A stretch of DNA of 13,484 nucleotides, from assembly GCA_027063105.1 (NCBI GenBank), contig JAMOSL010000070.1, positions 1 to 13,484 of the forward strand, written 5' to 3'. Source of the stretch: Campylobacteraceae bacterium. Its GTDB lineage: Bacteria; Campylobacterota; Campylobacteria; Campylobacterales; Sulfurovaceae. Below the pieces are notes generated by a model that saw only the letters and a program-made list of their open reading frames with translations, was not told where the DNA came from and searched no databases. Of this stretch, positions 1 through 7,376 are shown in pieces; positions within the stretch are counted from its first letter, which is position 1; each line of letters starts with the position of its first letter. A program made the translations under genes and the position numbers.

Positions 1-1526
1 GCATCAGCTCCAAATTGATCAAAAATCATAGCTATAAAATTTACAACTTTTTCATCAAAAATAACTTCCTTGGTGGCTTTTACTCTAAAGAATGCTATTG
101 GAACTCCCCAACTTCTCTGTCTTGAAATACACCAATCAGGACGACCTTCTATCATAGGTTTTAATCTATTTTTTGAACTAGCTGGATAAAACTTTACATC
201 TTCTATAGACTTTAGTGCTGTATCTCTTAGACTCTTATCGCTACCCTCTGGATTATCATCTATAGATATAAACCACTGATTTGTTGCTCTATATATTAAT
301 GGTTTTTTTGTTCTCCAACAATGTGGATATGAGTGAATAAATTTAGATTGTTTTAACAAACTGTCACCAAGAAGTTCTAAAATTGGTTCGTTTGTTTTAA
401 ATATGTGCATTCCAACGAAATCATCAGCATTTGGTAATAGACCTAAACCTTTTACACTCTCATCAAAACAACCTCTTTCATCAACAGGCATAACAACATC
501 AAGCCCATATTTAAGACCTATACGATAATCATCTTCACCATGACCAGGTGCTGTATGTACACAACCTGAACCACCATCAAGCATTACATGCTCACCTAAC
601 ACAACTGTTGATTTTCGTCCATTTAGTGGATTTATAGCTTCTAATTTATTAAATTCTAGTGCCAAAAATTCTTTGAGGGCATGAGCTGAGACTATCCCCT
701 CTTTCACCATTGCTTCATAACGAGATTTTGCAACAATATGACCATCTTCACTTAAAATATAAGTCTCTTCAGGGTTTAGTGAAATTCCTGTATTTGATGG
801 AAGTGTCCACGGAGTTGTTGTCCAAATCACAAGCCCTGCTTTACCTTCAATTCCTAATTTGGCTTTTGCATTATCATTAAGTTCAAAATGTACATAGATA
901 GAATAATCTTCTTTATCTTGATACTCTACTTCTGCATCAGCTAATGCTGTTCTTGCTGCCCAAGACCAAAATATTGGTTTATGTCTCTCAACTAATAAAC
1001 CCTTTTTTGCAACTTCACATAAAGTTCTATAGATATTTGCTTCAAATTTAAAATCCATGGTTACATAAGGGTTTTCCCAATCTGCAATAACACCTAATGA
1101 TTTAAATCCATCTCTTTGAATATCTACAAACTTAGAGGCATGTTGACGACAAAGTTCTCTAAATTTAGCAGTTGGCATAGCTTCTTTTTTGCTTTTCCCT
1201 AATTTCTCTTCAACTTTTTGCTCAATTGGTAAACCATGACAATCCCAACCAGGAGTCATTCTTACAGCTTTACCCTGAAAATAGTTATACTTTAATATTA
1301 TATCTTTTAGAATTTTATTAAGAGCATGACCTATATGAATATCTCCATTTGCATAAGGAGGTCCATCATGAAGAGTAAATAGTTCAGCTCCTTCTCTTTT
1401 AGTTTTCATCTGATTATAAATATCTTCATCAAACCATTTTTTATATCTTTTTGGTTCATTATTTGGTAAATTTCCACGCATTGGAAAAGATGTTTTTGGA
1501 AGTAGTAGTGTCTCTTTGTAGTCCAT
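1..1526 (-). CDS. ileS: Isoleucine--tRNA ligase, N-terminal ~508 residues (runs off left edge)
   Basis: Class I aminoacyl-tRNA synthetase that charges tRNA-Ile in the cytoplasm. The minus-strand frame is open from the ATG at 1526 to the window edge. It begins MDYKETLLLPKTSFPMRGNL and carries the HIGH signature (PPYANGDIHIGHALNK, about residues 57-71), the following WDCHGLPIE motif, the CP1 editing-domain TTPWTLPSN motif and the RPDWCISRQRSWGVP motif typical of IleRS. The KMSKS loop and the C-terminal anticodon/zinc region lie outside the window. The start is supported by an AAGG-type ribosome site about 10 bases upstream and by agreement with the usual N-terminus of the family. It is divergent from rpmE. 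Nothing suggests damage. Confidence 0.97.
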   Translation of the reverse strand, partial: MDYKETLLLPKTSFPMRGNLPNNEPKRYKKWFDEDIYNQMKTKREGAELFTLHDGPPYANGDIHIGHALNKILKDIILKYNYFQGKAVRMTPGWDCHGLPIEQKVEEKLGKSKKEAMPTAKFRELCRQHASKFVDIQRDGFKSLGVIADWENPYVTMDFKFEANIYRTLCEVAKKGLLVERHKPIFWSWAARTALADAEVEYQDKEDYSIYVHFELNDNAKAKLGIEGKAGLVIWTTTPWTLPSNTGISLNPEETYILSEDGHIVAKSRYEAMVKEGIVSAHALKEFLALEFNKLEAINPLNGRKSTVVLGEHVMLDGGSGCVHTAPGHGEDDYRIGLKYGLDVVMPVDERGCFDESVKGLGLLPNADDFVGMHIFKTNEPILELLGDSLLKQSKFIHSYPHCWRTKKPLIYRATNQWFISIDDNPEGSDKSLRDTALKSIEDVKFYPASSKNRLKPMIEGRPDWCISRQRSWGVPIAFFRVKATKEVIFDEKVVNFIAMIFDQFGAD

Positions 1527-1556
1527 AATTATATTGCCTTCTAGTTAATTATTGTG

Positions 1557-1562
1557 AGTATA
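1557..1562 (-). promoter_or_regulatory. Candidate -10 box for ileS
   Basis: On the minus strand TATACT lies about 30 bases upstream of the ileS ATG, preceded by a T-rich stretch (TTTTAACTAACTTTTGGC) and no clear -35 box. This matches the general Campylobacterota sigma70 style. It implies a short leader of roughly 25 bases. Assigned by pattern only. Confidence 0.45.
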
Positions 1563-1615
1563 GCCAAAAGTTAGTTAAAATATTTTGTATTCATCTTTAA
1601 TTAAATTATTTTAGA

Positions 1616-1621
1616 TATACT
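1616..1621 (+). promoter_or_regulatory. Candidate -10 box for the rpmE operon
   Basis: TATACT preceded by TTAGA and by an A/T-rich region with spaced T runs. It would start transcription near 1628 and give a leader of about 120 bases before rpmE. No -35 consensus is evident. Pattern only; other AT-rich hexamers nearby could serve. Confidence 0.4.
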
Positions 1622-1661
1622 TTTGTCTCAAATTATTGTCTCTTAAAGGTTGCAATGACCC

Positions 1662-1716
1662 CTACGATGTAGTGGAAGAATACTATCTTAGTATTAAAAT
1701 AGGTTTGTTGCCTATT
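1662..1716 (+). promoter_or_regulatory. Structured 5' leader of rpmE with three consecutive hairpins
   Basis: Three short inverted repeats follow one another just upstream of rpmE. They are CTAC/GTAG around GAT (1662-1672), a perfect AATACTA/TAGTATT around TCT (1679-1695), and AATAGG/CCTATT around a 7-base loop (1698-1716). They sit between the candidate promoter and the ribosome site (AAAAAAGG, 1733-1740). Ribosomal-protein mRNA leaders often bind their own product, and L31 leaders are known in other phyla. A regulatory role here is inference; AT-rich DNA forms such repeats easily. Confidence 0.4.
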
Positions 1717-1748
1717 AACAAATATTTTAGTTAAAAAAGGTTCTACGA

Positions 1749-1949
1749 ATGAAAAAAGAAATTCACCCAAATTATGTTGAATGTAAAGTAACTTGTGCTT
1801 GTAAAAATGAGTTTACAATTAAATCTGATAAAGATACTATGTCTATTGATATTTGTAATGAATGTCACCCATTCTTTACTGGTTCAGAAAAGATTGTTGA
1901 TGCAGCTGGTAGAGTTGAGAAGTTTAAAAATAAATATAAACTATCTTAA
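1749..1949 (+). CDS. rpmE: 50S ribosomal protein L31 (zinc-binding, C+ type)
   Basis: A 66-residue small basic protein of the large ribosomal subunit, located at the subunit interface. It begins MKKEIHPNYVECKVTCAC. The four zinc ligands of the C+ type are present at C16, C18, C36 and C39, with one further cysteine at C12, and the family motif HPFFTG follows the second pair. Length is normal. The ATG is preceded by AAAAAAGG. It is the first gene of the rightward series leading to two rRNA methyltransferases, a translation-themed group. Because it is the zinc form, it would be the version used when zinc is plentiful; no zinc-free paralogue is in the window. Confidence 0.97.
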   Translation: MKKEIHPNYVECKVTCACKNEFTIKSDKDTMSIDICNECHPFFTGSEKIVDAAGRVEKFKNKYKLS

Positions 1950-1968
1950 TCTAATAACTAACTATAAT

Positions 1969-1990
1969 AGCAGTGCTTTAAAGTACTGCT
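1969..1990 (+). terminator. Hairpin between rpmE and rsmI (attenuator or processing site)
   Basis: AGCAGT (1969-1974) pairs perfectly with ACTGCT (1985-1990). The inner bases CTTT/AAAG extend the stem across one G-U pair, so almost the whole 22 bases fold. It starts 19 bases after the rpmE stop. The downstream bases are TATCCCC rather than a T run, so it is not a classical intrinsic terminator. It may cause partial termination or set the 3' end of a highly expressed rpmE message. Confidence 0.45.
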
Positions 1991-2028
1991 TATCCCCTTA
2001 CCTATCACACTACTAAGATTATTAAAAT

Positions 2029-2841
2029 ATGATTTCATTTATACCTACTCCTATAGGAAACCCACAAGATATTACAATTCGTGCATTAAGAGTGTTTGAA
2101 AATGCCCAACTATTTCTATGCGAAGATACAAGAGAGACAAAAAGACTCTTAAGGATTTTAGAAGAGAGATTTGATTTCATCATGCCTAGCGTAGATTTTA
2201 TATCATTTAATGAGCATAATGGAGCTAAAAGATTAAAAGAGCTAGAAACTGATATTAAAACCAAAGAGATAGTATATGTAAGTGATGCAGGAATGCCAAT
2301 TATTTCTGATCCTGGGCAGATTCTAGTTGAATATTGTCAAGAAAACAATATAAAATATGATGTATTAGCTGGTGCTAGTGCTGTTGTTACTGCTTATGCA
2401 TCTAGTGGTTTTGAAGATGGAAAGTTTTTATTTTTTGGATTCTTACCACATAAAGGTATTGAAAGAAGTAAGCAATTATCTTTAGCTTTAAATAGTAATT
2501 ACAACACTATCATATATGAAGCACCTCATCGTCTACTGAAATTATTAGAAGAGATGGCAAAGCTTGATGATAATAGAGAGATTTTCTTAGCTAAAGAGTT
2601 AACAAAAAGGTATCAAAATTATTATAGAGGTATTACAGCTGATATATATAAACAATTTATAAATGAAAATATTAGAGGGGAATGGGTAGTAATTATTAAA
2701 GGAAAAACTGTAGAGAGAGCCTCTTTGTATATGGAAGACATTATAGCTTTAGATTTAGCACCTAAACCAAAATCTAAACTTTTGGCAAAACTCACAGGAA
2801 AGTCTATTAAAGAGTGTTATCAAGAGTTAATGAAAAAATAG
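2029..2841 (+). CDS. rsmI: 16S rRNA (cytidine(1402)-2'-O)-methyltransferase RsmI
   Basis: Tetrapyrrole-methylase-fold SAM-dependent enzyme that 2'-O-methylates C1402 in the decoding centre of 16S rRNA. It has 270 residues, the usual length. The N-terminus FIPTPIGNPQDITIRAL, the EDTRET motif (about residue 32), the SAM-site segment YVSDAGMPIISDPG (about 83-96) and the later YEAPHR motif all match RsmI/YraL. The ATG gives the expected short N-terminus before FIPTPIGN; the ribosome site is weak (AAGATTATT). It follows rpmE by 79 bases and precedes rlmB by 14. Confidence 0.95.
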   Translation: MISFIPTPIGNPQDITIRALRVFENAQLFLCEDTRETKRLLRILEERFDFIMPSVDFISFNEHNGAKRLKELETDIKTKEIVYVSDAGMPIISDPGQILVEYCQENNIKYDVLAGASAVVTAYASSGFEDGKFLFFGFLPHKGIERSKQLSLALNSNYNTIIYEAPHRLLKLLEEMAKLDDNREIFLAKELTKRYQNYYRGITADIYKQFINENIRGEWVVIIKGKTVERASLYMEDIIALDLAPKPKSKLLAKLTGKSIKECYQELMKK

Positions 2842-2855
2842 ATAAAATCACGACT

Positions 2856-3542
2856 ATGATTATTTATGGAAAACAAGTATGCTTATATGCTTTAAAGCAC
2901 CACACATCGGCTATTAAAACTGTTTATTTAGCAAAAAAAGGTCTACTTTCTCAACCTCTATTTGATGAATATAAACCTAAGATAAAATTCTTAGAAGAGA
3001 AGTGGGCTCAATCTATGAGTAAAGGTGGAAACCATCAAGGCATTCTCATAGATATAGAAGATTTTGAAGAGACTCCACTTAGTCAAATTAAAAATAGTGA
3101 TTTTATAGTAATTTTAGATGGTTTAACAGATGCTGGAAACATTGGAGCAATTGTTAGAAGTGCCTATGCAATGGGTGCAGATGCTGTAATTGCTACAGGT
3201 GTTAAAAAATTATATTATAGTGCAGTAACACGTACAAGCTCTGGAGCGTTATTAGATATGCCTCTTTTAGTTAAACATAATATTGCTGATATTCTAAATG
3301 AATTACATCAGATTGGATTTGTAAGCTATGGAGCATCTATGGATGGTGAAGCTATAGAAGATACTATATTCGATAAAAAAAGAATTTTGGTATTAGGTAG
3401 TGAGGGAGAAGGTCTCTCTAAAAAAGCAAAAGCAAAAATTAACAAAAAAGTATCAATTAAGATGAAACACTCTTTTGATTCATTAAATGTTAGTGCAGCA
3501 GGAGCAATATTAATACATAGGATGGGATATGCAATCAGATGA
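2856..3542 (+). CDS. rlmB: 23S rRNA (guanosine(2251)-2'-O)-methyltransferase RlmB (SPOUT/TrmH family)
   Basis: Knotted SpoU/TrmH-type 2'-O-methyltransferase, expected to modify G2251 in the P loop of 23S rRNA. With the ATG at 2856 the protein is 228 residues and starts MIIYGKQVCLYAL, the normal substrate-binding N-terminus. An in-frame ATG at 2814 lies inside rsmI and would add 14 unrelated residues, so I reject it. SpoU motif 1 is LDGLTDAGNIGAIVRSA (Asn about 95, Arg about 101). Motif 2 is VLGSEGEGLS and motif 3 is SFDSLNVSAAGAILIHRM. The substrate could differ within the family (TrmH-like), but the N-terminal domain favours RlmB. Its 3' end overlaps the next gene by 14 bases. Confidence 0.9.
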   Translation: MIIYGKQVCLYALKHHTSAIKTVYLAKKGLLSQPLFDEYKPKIKFLEEKWAQSMSKGGNHQGILIDIEDFEETPLSQIKNSDFIVILDGLTDAGNIGAIVRSAYAMGADAVIATGVKKLYYSAVTRTSSGALLDMPLLVKHNIADILNELHQIGFVSYGASMDGEAIEDTIFDKKRILVLGSEGEGLSKKAKAKINKKVSIKMKHSFDSLNVSAAGAILIHRMGYAIR

Positions 3543-4485
3543 AGAAATAATAGATAAAAAAGAAGAAGTAAACCAAGATAGAAGTATTAAAACAATTAGT
3601 CAGAAAACTAATATATCGCTCAATGTTGTACAAAATTTATTCGATAAAAAATTTGAAACATTTAGTTATCCACAAGCTATTGGGTCAATAAATATTATTG
3701 AACGAGAATTTGACATGGATATGAAGACTCTTAAACAAGAGTGTAAAGAGTATTTTAAAGAACATCCATTAGAAGATGGTGTCAGTGTTATACAACCAAT
3801 TGATGAAGATAGACCCATAATTCCTCAAATATTAATTGTATTTATTTTAGGTTTTTTAGCTTATGGAGCTTGGTATTTCTTTGCAGAGTATTATAATAAA
3901 CAAATAATGCCACCTAGTACAATTAAAACAATTGAACTAGGACATACAGTATTACAAAAAGATGATACTGAGAAAAAAAAAATTATAGAACTTGAGATTA
4001 TTGAAGAAGTTAATGAGATAAATAACTCTATAGAAATTATAAAAGTAGATAAAAATCAATCCATTGAAAATACTATTATTGATCAAAATATAACTGAAGA
4101 TAAAAATACTACAAGAGTTGAGACAATACTTCCTATTGGTAAAATAATTATTGAAGAGGGAAAACAACCTATTAACAAAGAGATGAAAATAATTACTCCT
4201 CCTACTCCTAGAAAAATAATTACTTTAATGCCAAATGAGTATATGTGGTTTAGATTAATAGACTTAAGTAATAAAAAAAGAAGAGCATATAAAAGAAGTA
4301 CCGAATATAGAATAGATATGAGAGAAAGTGATTGGTTGTTAGCTACTGAAAATTCATCTTTTTCATTAAAAGATAATGGAAAATTATATAAATATTCAGA
4401 AGAGGGAAAATCATTCTATAAACTTGACCAATCTGGTATACATAAATTAACAGAAGAGCAATTTAGAGCTTTAGAAAGAGAATAA
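3529..4485 (+). CDS. Unrecognised single-TM protein with RodZ-like layout
   Basis: 318 residues, function not recognised. Residues 18-76 look like a small helical helix-turn-helix-like domain (SQKTNISLNVVQNLFDKK...). Residues about 97-119 form one hydrophobic segment (IIPQILIVFILGFLAYGAWYFF). About 130-220 is a low-complexity E/I/N/K-rich linker. The last ~90 residues are predicted compact and periplasmic (LMPNEYMWFRLIDL to the C-terminus). Cytoplasmic HTH, one TM, flexible linker and outer beta domain is the order seen in the cell-shape protein RodZ; that comparison is architectural inference, not a sequence match. The start overlaps rlmB by 14 bases and has GGATGGG just upstream. It lies 12 bases before the aminotransferase gene. 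Confidence 0.75.
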   Translation: MQSDEEIIDKKEEVNQDRSIKTISQKTNISLNVVQNLFDKKFETFSYPQAIGSINIIEREFDMDMKTLKQECKEYFKEHPLEDGVSVIQPIDEDRPIIPQILIVFILGFLAYGAWYFFAEYYNKQIMPPSTIKTIELGHTVLQKDDTEKKKIIELEIIEEVNEINNSIEIIKVDKNQSIENTIIDQNITEDKNTTRVETILPIGKIIIEEGKQPINKEMKIITPPTPRKIITLMPNEYMWFRLIDLSNKKRRAYKRSTEYRIDMRESDWLLATENSSFSLKDNGKLYKYSEEGKSFYKLDQSGIHKLTEEQFRALERE

Positions 4486-4497
4486 GGAAAATTATAA

Positions 4498-5730
4498 ATG
4501 TTTGATGAGATTCAATTTGAAAAGATAAATAGATTACCAAAATATCTTTTTGCAGAGATAAATGATTTGAAAATGCAACTTAGAAGAGATGGTGAAGATA
4601 TTATAGATTTTTCTATGGGAAATCCTGATGCACCAACTCCACAACCTATTATTGATAAATTATGTGAAACAGCGCTTAAACCAAAAACTCATGGATATAG
4701 TGCAAGTAAAGGAATATATAAACTTCGTCTAGCTATGGCAAATTGGTATAGACGAAAATATAGTGTTGTACTAGACCCAAATACAGAAGTTGTTGCTACT
4801 ATGGGAAGTAAAGAGGGTTATGTCCATCTAGTTCAAGCTATATCTAATCCAGGAGATGTTGCTATAGTTCCAGACCCAACATATCCAATTCATTCACAAG
4901 CATTTATCTTAGCAGGGGCTAATGTTGAAAAGATGAAACTTATTTTTGATGAAGATACATTTGAAGTAGATGAAGATAGATTTTTATCAGATGTTAAAGA
5001 GGCATTAAACAACTCTGTTCCTCAAGCTAAATTCTTAGTAGTTAACTTTCCTCATAATCCGAGTACTGCTACAGTTACACCAAACTTTTATAAAAGATTG
5101 GTAGCTTTAGCTAAAGAGAAAAGATTTTATATAATATCAGATATCGCTTATGCAGATATTACATTTGATGGATATAAAACTCCGTCTATAATGGAAGTTG
5201 ATGGAGCTAAGGATGTAGCTGTTGAATCTTATACTTTATCTAAGTCTTATAATATGGCAGGTTGGAGAGTTGGATTTATTGTTGGAAACAAAAAACTTAT
5301 TGGAGCATTACAAAGTATTAAATCTTGGCTTGATTATGGAATGTTTACACCAATTCAAGTAGCAGCAACTGTAGCACTTGATGAACATAATTATATTCCA
5401 GAGAAACAGATTATACCTTTGTATAAAAAAAGAAGAGATGTTATGATAGAAGCCTTTGGTAATGCTGGTTGGAAATTAGCAAAACCAAACGCTAGTATGT
5501 TTATATGGGCAAAAATTCCAGAAATAGCAAGAGATATGGGTTCTTTAGAATTCTCCAAACAACTTCTATTAAAAGCTGGTGTAGCTGTTAGCCCAGGTAT
5601 TGGATTTGGAAAATATGGTGACGAATATGTTAGAATTGCTTTAATAGAAAATGAAAAAAGAATTAGACAATCGGCAAAAAATATTAAAAAGTTTTTAAAA
5701 GAGCTAAATAAAGAGAGAAAAAATGGTTAA
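4498..5730 (+). CDS. Class I/II PLP-dependent aminotransferase (AlaC / LL-DAP aminotransferase-like)
   Basis: A 410-residue fold-type I aminotransferase of the cytoplasm. The PLP lysine is K249 in SYTLSKSYNMAGWRVGF. N187 (VVNFPHNPS), D215 (IISDIAYAD) and the C-terminal substrate arginine region (YVRIALIENEKRI) are at the expected spacings, and the N-terminal MGNPDAPTP motif is typical. Family members act on alanine, aspartate or LL-diaminopimelate, so the substrate cannot be fixed from sequence. AAGGAAA sits 8 bases before the ATG. Its 3' end overlaps hom by 8 bases, which suggests translational coupling and a role in aspartate-family or alanine metabolism. Confidence 0.9.
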   Translation: MFDEIQFEKINRLPKYLFAEINDLKMQLRRDGEDIIDFSMGNPDAPTPQPIIDKLCETALKPKTHGYSASKGIYKLRLAMANWYRRKYSVVLDPNTEVVATMGSKEGYVHLVQAISNPGDVAIVPDPTYPIHSQAFILAGANVEKMKLIFDEDTFEVDEDRFLSDVKEALNNSVPQAKFLVVNFPHNPSTATVTPNFYKRLVALAKEKRFYIISDIAYADITFDGYKTPSIMEVDGAKDVAVESYTLSKSYNMAGWRVGFIVGNKKLIGALQSIKSWLDYGMFTPIQVAATVALDEHNYIPEKQIIPLYKKRRDVMIEAFGNAGWKLAKPNASMFIWAKIPEIARDMGSLEFSKQLLLKAGVAVSPGIGFGKYGDEYVRIALIENEKRIRQSAKNIKKFLKELNKERKNG

Positions 5731-6985
5731 AGTCGGAATATTAGGTGTCGGAACTGTTGGTGCAAGTGTTGCTAATATTTTAAAAAATAATGCAGATATA
5801 ATAGAAGCAAGAGCTGGTAAGAAAATTGTGGTTAAGAGTGGAGTAGTTAAAAATTTATCAAAAGATAGAGGAGTTGATATTACTCTTACTGATGATTATC
5901 TTGATATTATAAATGATCCAGAAATTGATATTGTAATTGAGTTGATGGGTGGCGTTGAAGAACCTTACAAAATAGTCAAAGAGGCTCTTAAAAATGGCAA
6001 ACCTGTAGTGACAGCAAATAAAGCTCTATTAGCATATCATAGATATGAACTACAAGAGTTAGCAGGTGATATTCCATTTATGTATGAGGCAAGTACTGCT
6101 GGTGGTATCCCAATTATTGGGGCATTGAGAAATGGACTATCAGCTAATCATATTGATTCTATCAAAGGTATTATGAACGGTACTTGTAACTACATGTTAA
6201 CAAAAATGATTAATGAAGGTGCATTATATGATGATATTCTCAAAGAGTCTCAAGAGTTAGGTTATGCAGAAGCTGATCCTACATTTGATGTAGGTGGATT
6301 TGATGCATCACATAAACTTCTTATTTTGGCAAGTATCGCGTATGGTCTTGATGCAAAACCAGAAGATATTTTAATTGAGGGAATAGAGAATATAACTCAA
6401 ACAGATGTAACATTTGCAAAAGAGTTTGGATATGAAATTAAGCTTTTAGGAATTGCAAAGAAAGTTGGTGACGGAGTAGAATTAAGAGTTCACTCTACAA
6501 TGATACCATCATCTAGCATGATTTCAAAAGTTGATGGCGTAATGAATGCTGTAACTGTTATTGGTGATTGTGTTGGTGAAACTATGTATTATGGTGCTGG
6601 AGCTGGTGGTGATGCAACTGCCAGTGCTGTTATCTCTGACATTGTAAATATAGTAAGAGGGAATCATGACCCAATGCTAGGATATAAAAAATCTTTAGAG
6701 AGTGGTCTAAGACTATTAAGTAAAGATGAAATAAGCTCACAATATTATATTAGATTAGAAGTTGATGATGAGAGTGGTGTATTAGCAAAAATTGCATCAA
6801 CTCTAGGAAAATTTGATATATCAATAGAATCAATGCTTCAAAAACCAAGTAAAAAAGAAGATGGTGTTAAATTACTATTTACAACTCATATCTGTAAAGA
6901 AGTAGAAATGCAAAATGCAATAAAATCTTTAAAACTATTAGATGTTGTTCATGAAGGAATTGCAATGATGAGAATTGAAAAGTAA
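5723..6985 (+). CDS. hom: Homoserine dehydrogenase with C-terminal ACT domain
   Basis: NAD(P)-dependent reduction of aspartate semialdehyde to homoserine, the branch point toward threonine and methionine. It has 420 residues. The Rossmann glycine motif is GILGVGTVG (5-13), followed by ELMGG, TANKALLA (K100), EASTAGGIPII and GIMNGTCNYML. The catalytic segment FDVGGFDASHKL has D194 and K198. Residues about 345-420 form an ACT domain (YYIRLEVDDESGVLAKIAS...), the usual site of threonine feedback control. The start overlaps the aminotransferase gene by 8 bases. It is the last gene of the rightward series and is followed by a strong inverted repeat. Confidence 0.97.
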   Translation: MVKVGILGVGTVGASVANILKNNADIIEARAGKKIVVKSGVVKNLSKDRGVDITLTDDYLDIINDPEIDIVIELMGGVEEPYKIVKEALKNGKPVVTANKALLAYHRYELQELAGDIPFMYEASTAGGIPIIGALRNGLSANHIDSIKGIMNGTCNYMLTKMINEGALYDDILKESQELGYAEADPTFDVGGFDASHKLLILASIAYGLDAKPEDILIEGIENITQTDVTFAKEFGYEIKLLGIAKKVGDGVELRVHSTMIPSSSMISKVDGVMNAVTVIGDCVGETMYYGAGAGGDATASAVISDIVNIVRGNHDPMLGYKKSLESGLRLLSKDEISSQYYIRLEVDDESGVLAKIASTLGKFDISIESMLQKPSKKEDGVKLLFTTHICKEVEMQNAIKSLKLLDVVHEGIAMMRIEK

Positions 6986-7006
6986 AATAGTATCAAGTAT
7001 CAAGAC

Positions 7007-7033
7007 TCACTCAATAAACCCAATATTGAGTGA
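7007..7033 (+). terminator. Hairpin after hom (operon end)
   Basis: TCACTCAATA (7007-7016) and TATTGAGTGA (7024-7033) form a perfect 10-base stem with a 7-base loop, 21 bases after the hom stop codon. There is no T run after it on the plus strand (AATAAATAC follows). It could be a Rho-assisted or processing end, or a bidirectional stop for tnpB transcripts arriving from the right. It is the best transcript-end candidate for the operon. Confidence 0.55.
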
Positions 7034-7057
7034 AATAAATACAAAAGTAGATACTAA

Positions 7058-7213
7058 AAAAACTTAAATTTACCACAACTCCATACTCCACTCAAATTTG
7101 TGATTAGACAAGACCTAACAGAAGAGATAAGATTTGAAATAGCCTACCTAGCATATCAAGCACAACAGAGTAAAGATAGCGAAATAACAATAGTTAAGTT
7201 AGCTCAAGAGTAG
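7058..7213 (+). pseudogene. Orphan reading-frame fragment without start (51 codons)
   Basis: An open frame bounded by stops at 7055-7057 and 7211-7213 with no ATG. It reads like protein (…LKFVIRQDLTEEIRFEIAYL…, then a charged stretch ending VKLAQE). I do not recognise the family. An internal GTG exists but has no ribosome site. It sits between the end of hom and the IS607 element, so it may be the remnant of a gene lost when the island formed, or chance. The following stretch to about 7298 holds nothing I can support on either strand. Confidence 0.25.
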
Positions 7214-7298
7214 CCTCTTTAAAACTCTTAAATGCTTGAAGCTTTTTGCTTATCAAAATCAATATCTTCATATCTTCACATCTATCTCTCAATTTCGT

Positions 7299-7376
7299 AA
7301 GTACCCGACAAGAAAAAACTATATAAAAGCATAGATAGGTCATAAAAACCTATATAAACCTACAAAGTCCGTACTT
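7299..7376 (-). ncRNA. Candidate omega-RNA (reRNA) 3' scaffold after tnpB
   Basis: Starting at the tnpB stop codon, the transcript can fold into a closed structure. AAGTAC (7376-7371) pairs with GTACTT (7304-7299), and GAC (7369-7367) with GTC (7309-7307). These enclose an inner hairpin ATAGGT/ACCTAT (7353-7348 with 7340-7335). TnpB guide RNAs are known to come from the tnpB 3' end plus the element end, with the guide copied from flanking DNA. If that holds here, the guide would be read from about 7298 downward. Pairing is seen; the RNA itself is inferred. Confidence 0.5.
7312..7358 (-). repeat. Two iterated motifs at the tnpB-side end of the IS607 element
   Basis: Read on the minus strand, TTTATATAGGTTTTTA (7358-7343) and TTTATATAGTTTTTTC (7327-7312) match at 14 of 16 positions and start exactly 31 bases apart, about three helical turns. 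A related motif lies at the other end of the element in inverted orientation. Such iterated sites are good candidates for TnpA binding. The sequence is AT-rich, so some of the similarity could be chance. Confidence 0.5.

Noticed and set aside
2022..2264. Minus-strand ORF of 80 codons
   Set aside because: Lies wholly over rsmI in antisense and has no protein family features.
2814..2855. Earlier in-frame ATG for rlmB inside rsmI
   Set aside because: It would add 14 residues unrelated to the family; the ATG at 2856 gives the normal N-terminus MIIYGKQ.
3952..4167. Minus-strand hydrophobic ORF of 71 codons
   Set aside because: Antisense to the I/E/N-rich linker of the one-TM protein; the apparent hydrophobicity comes from reading the AT-rich complement.
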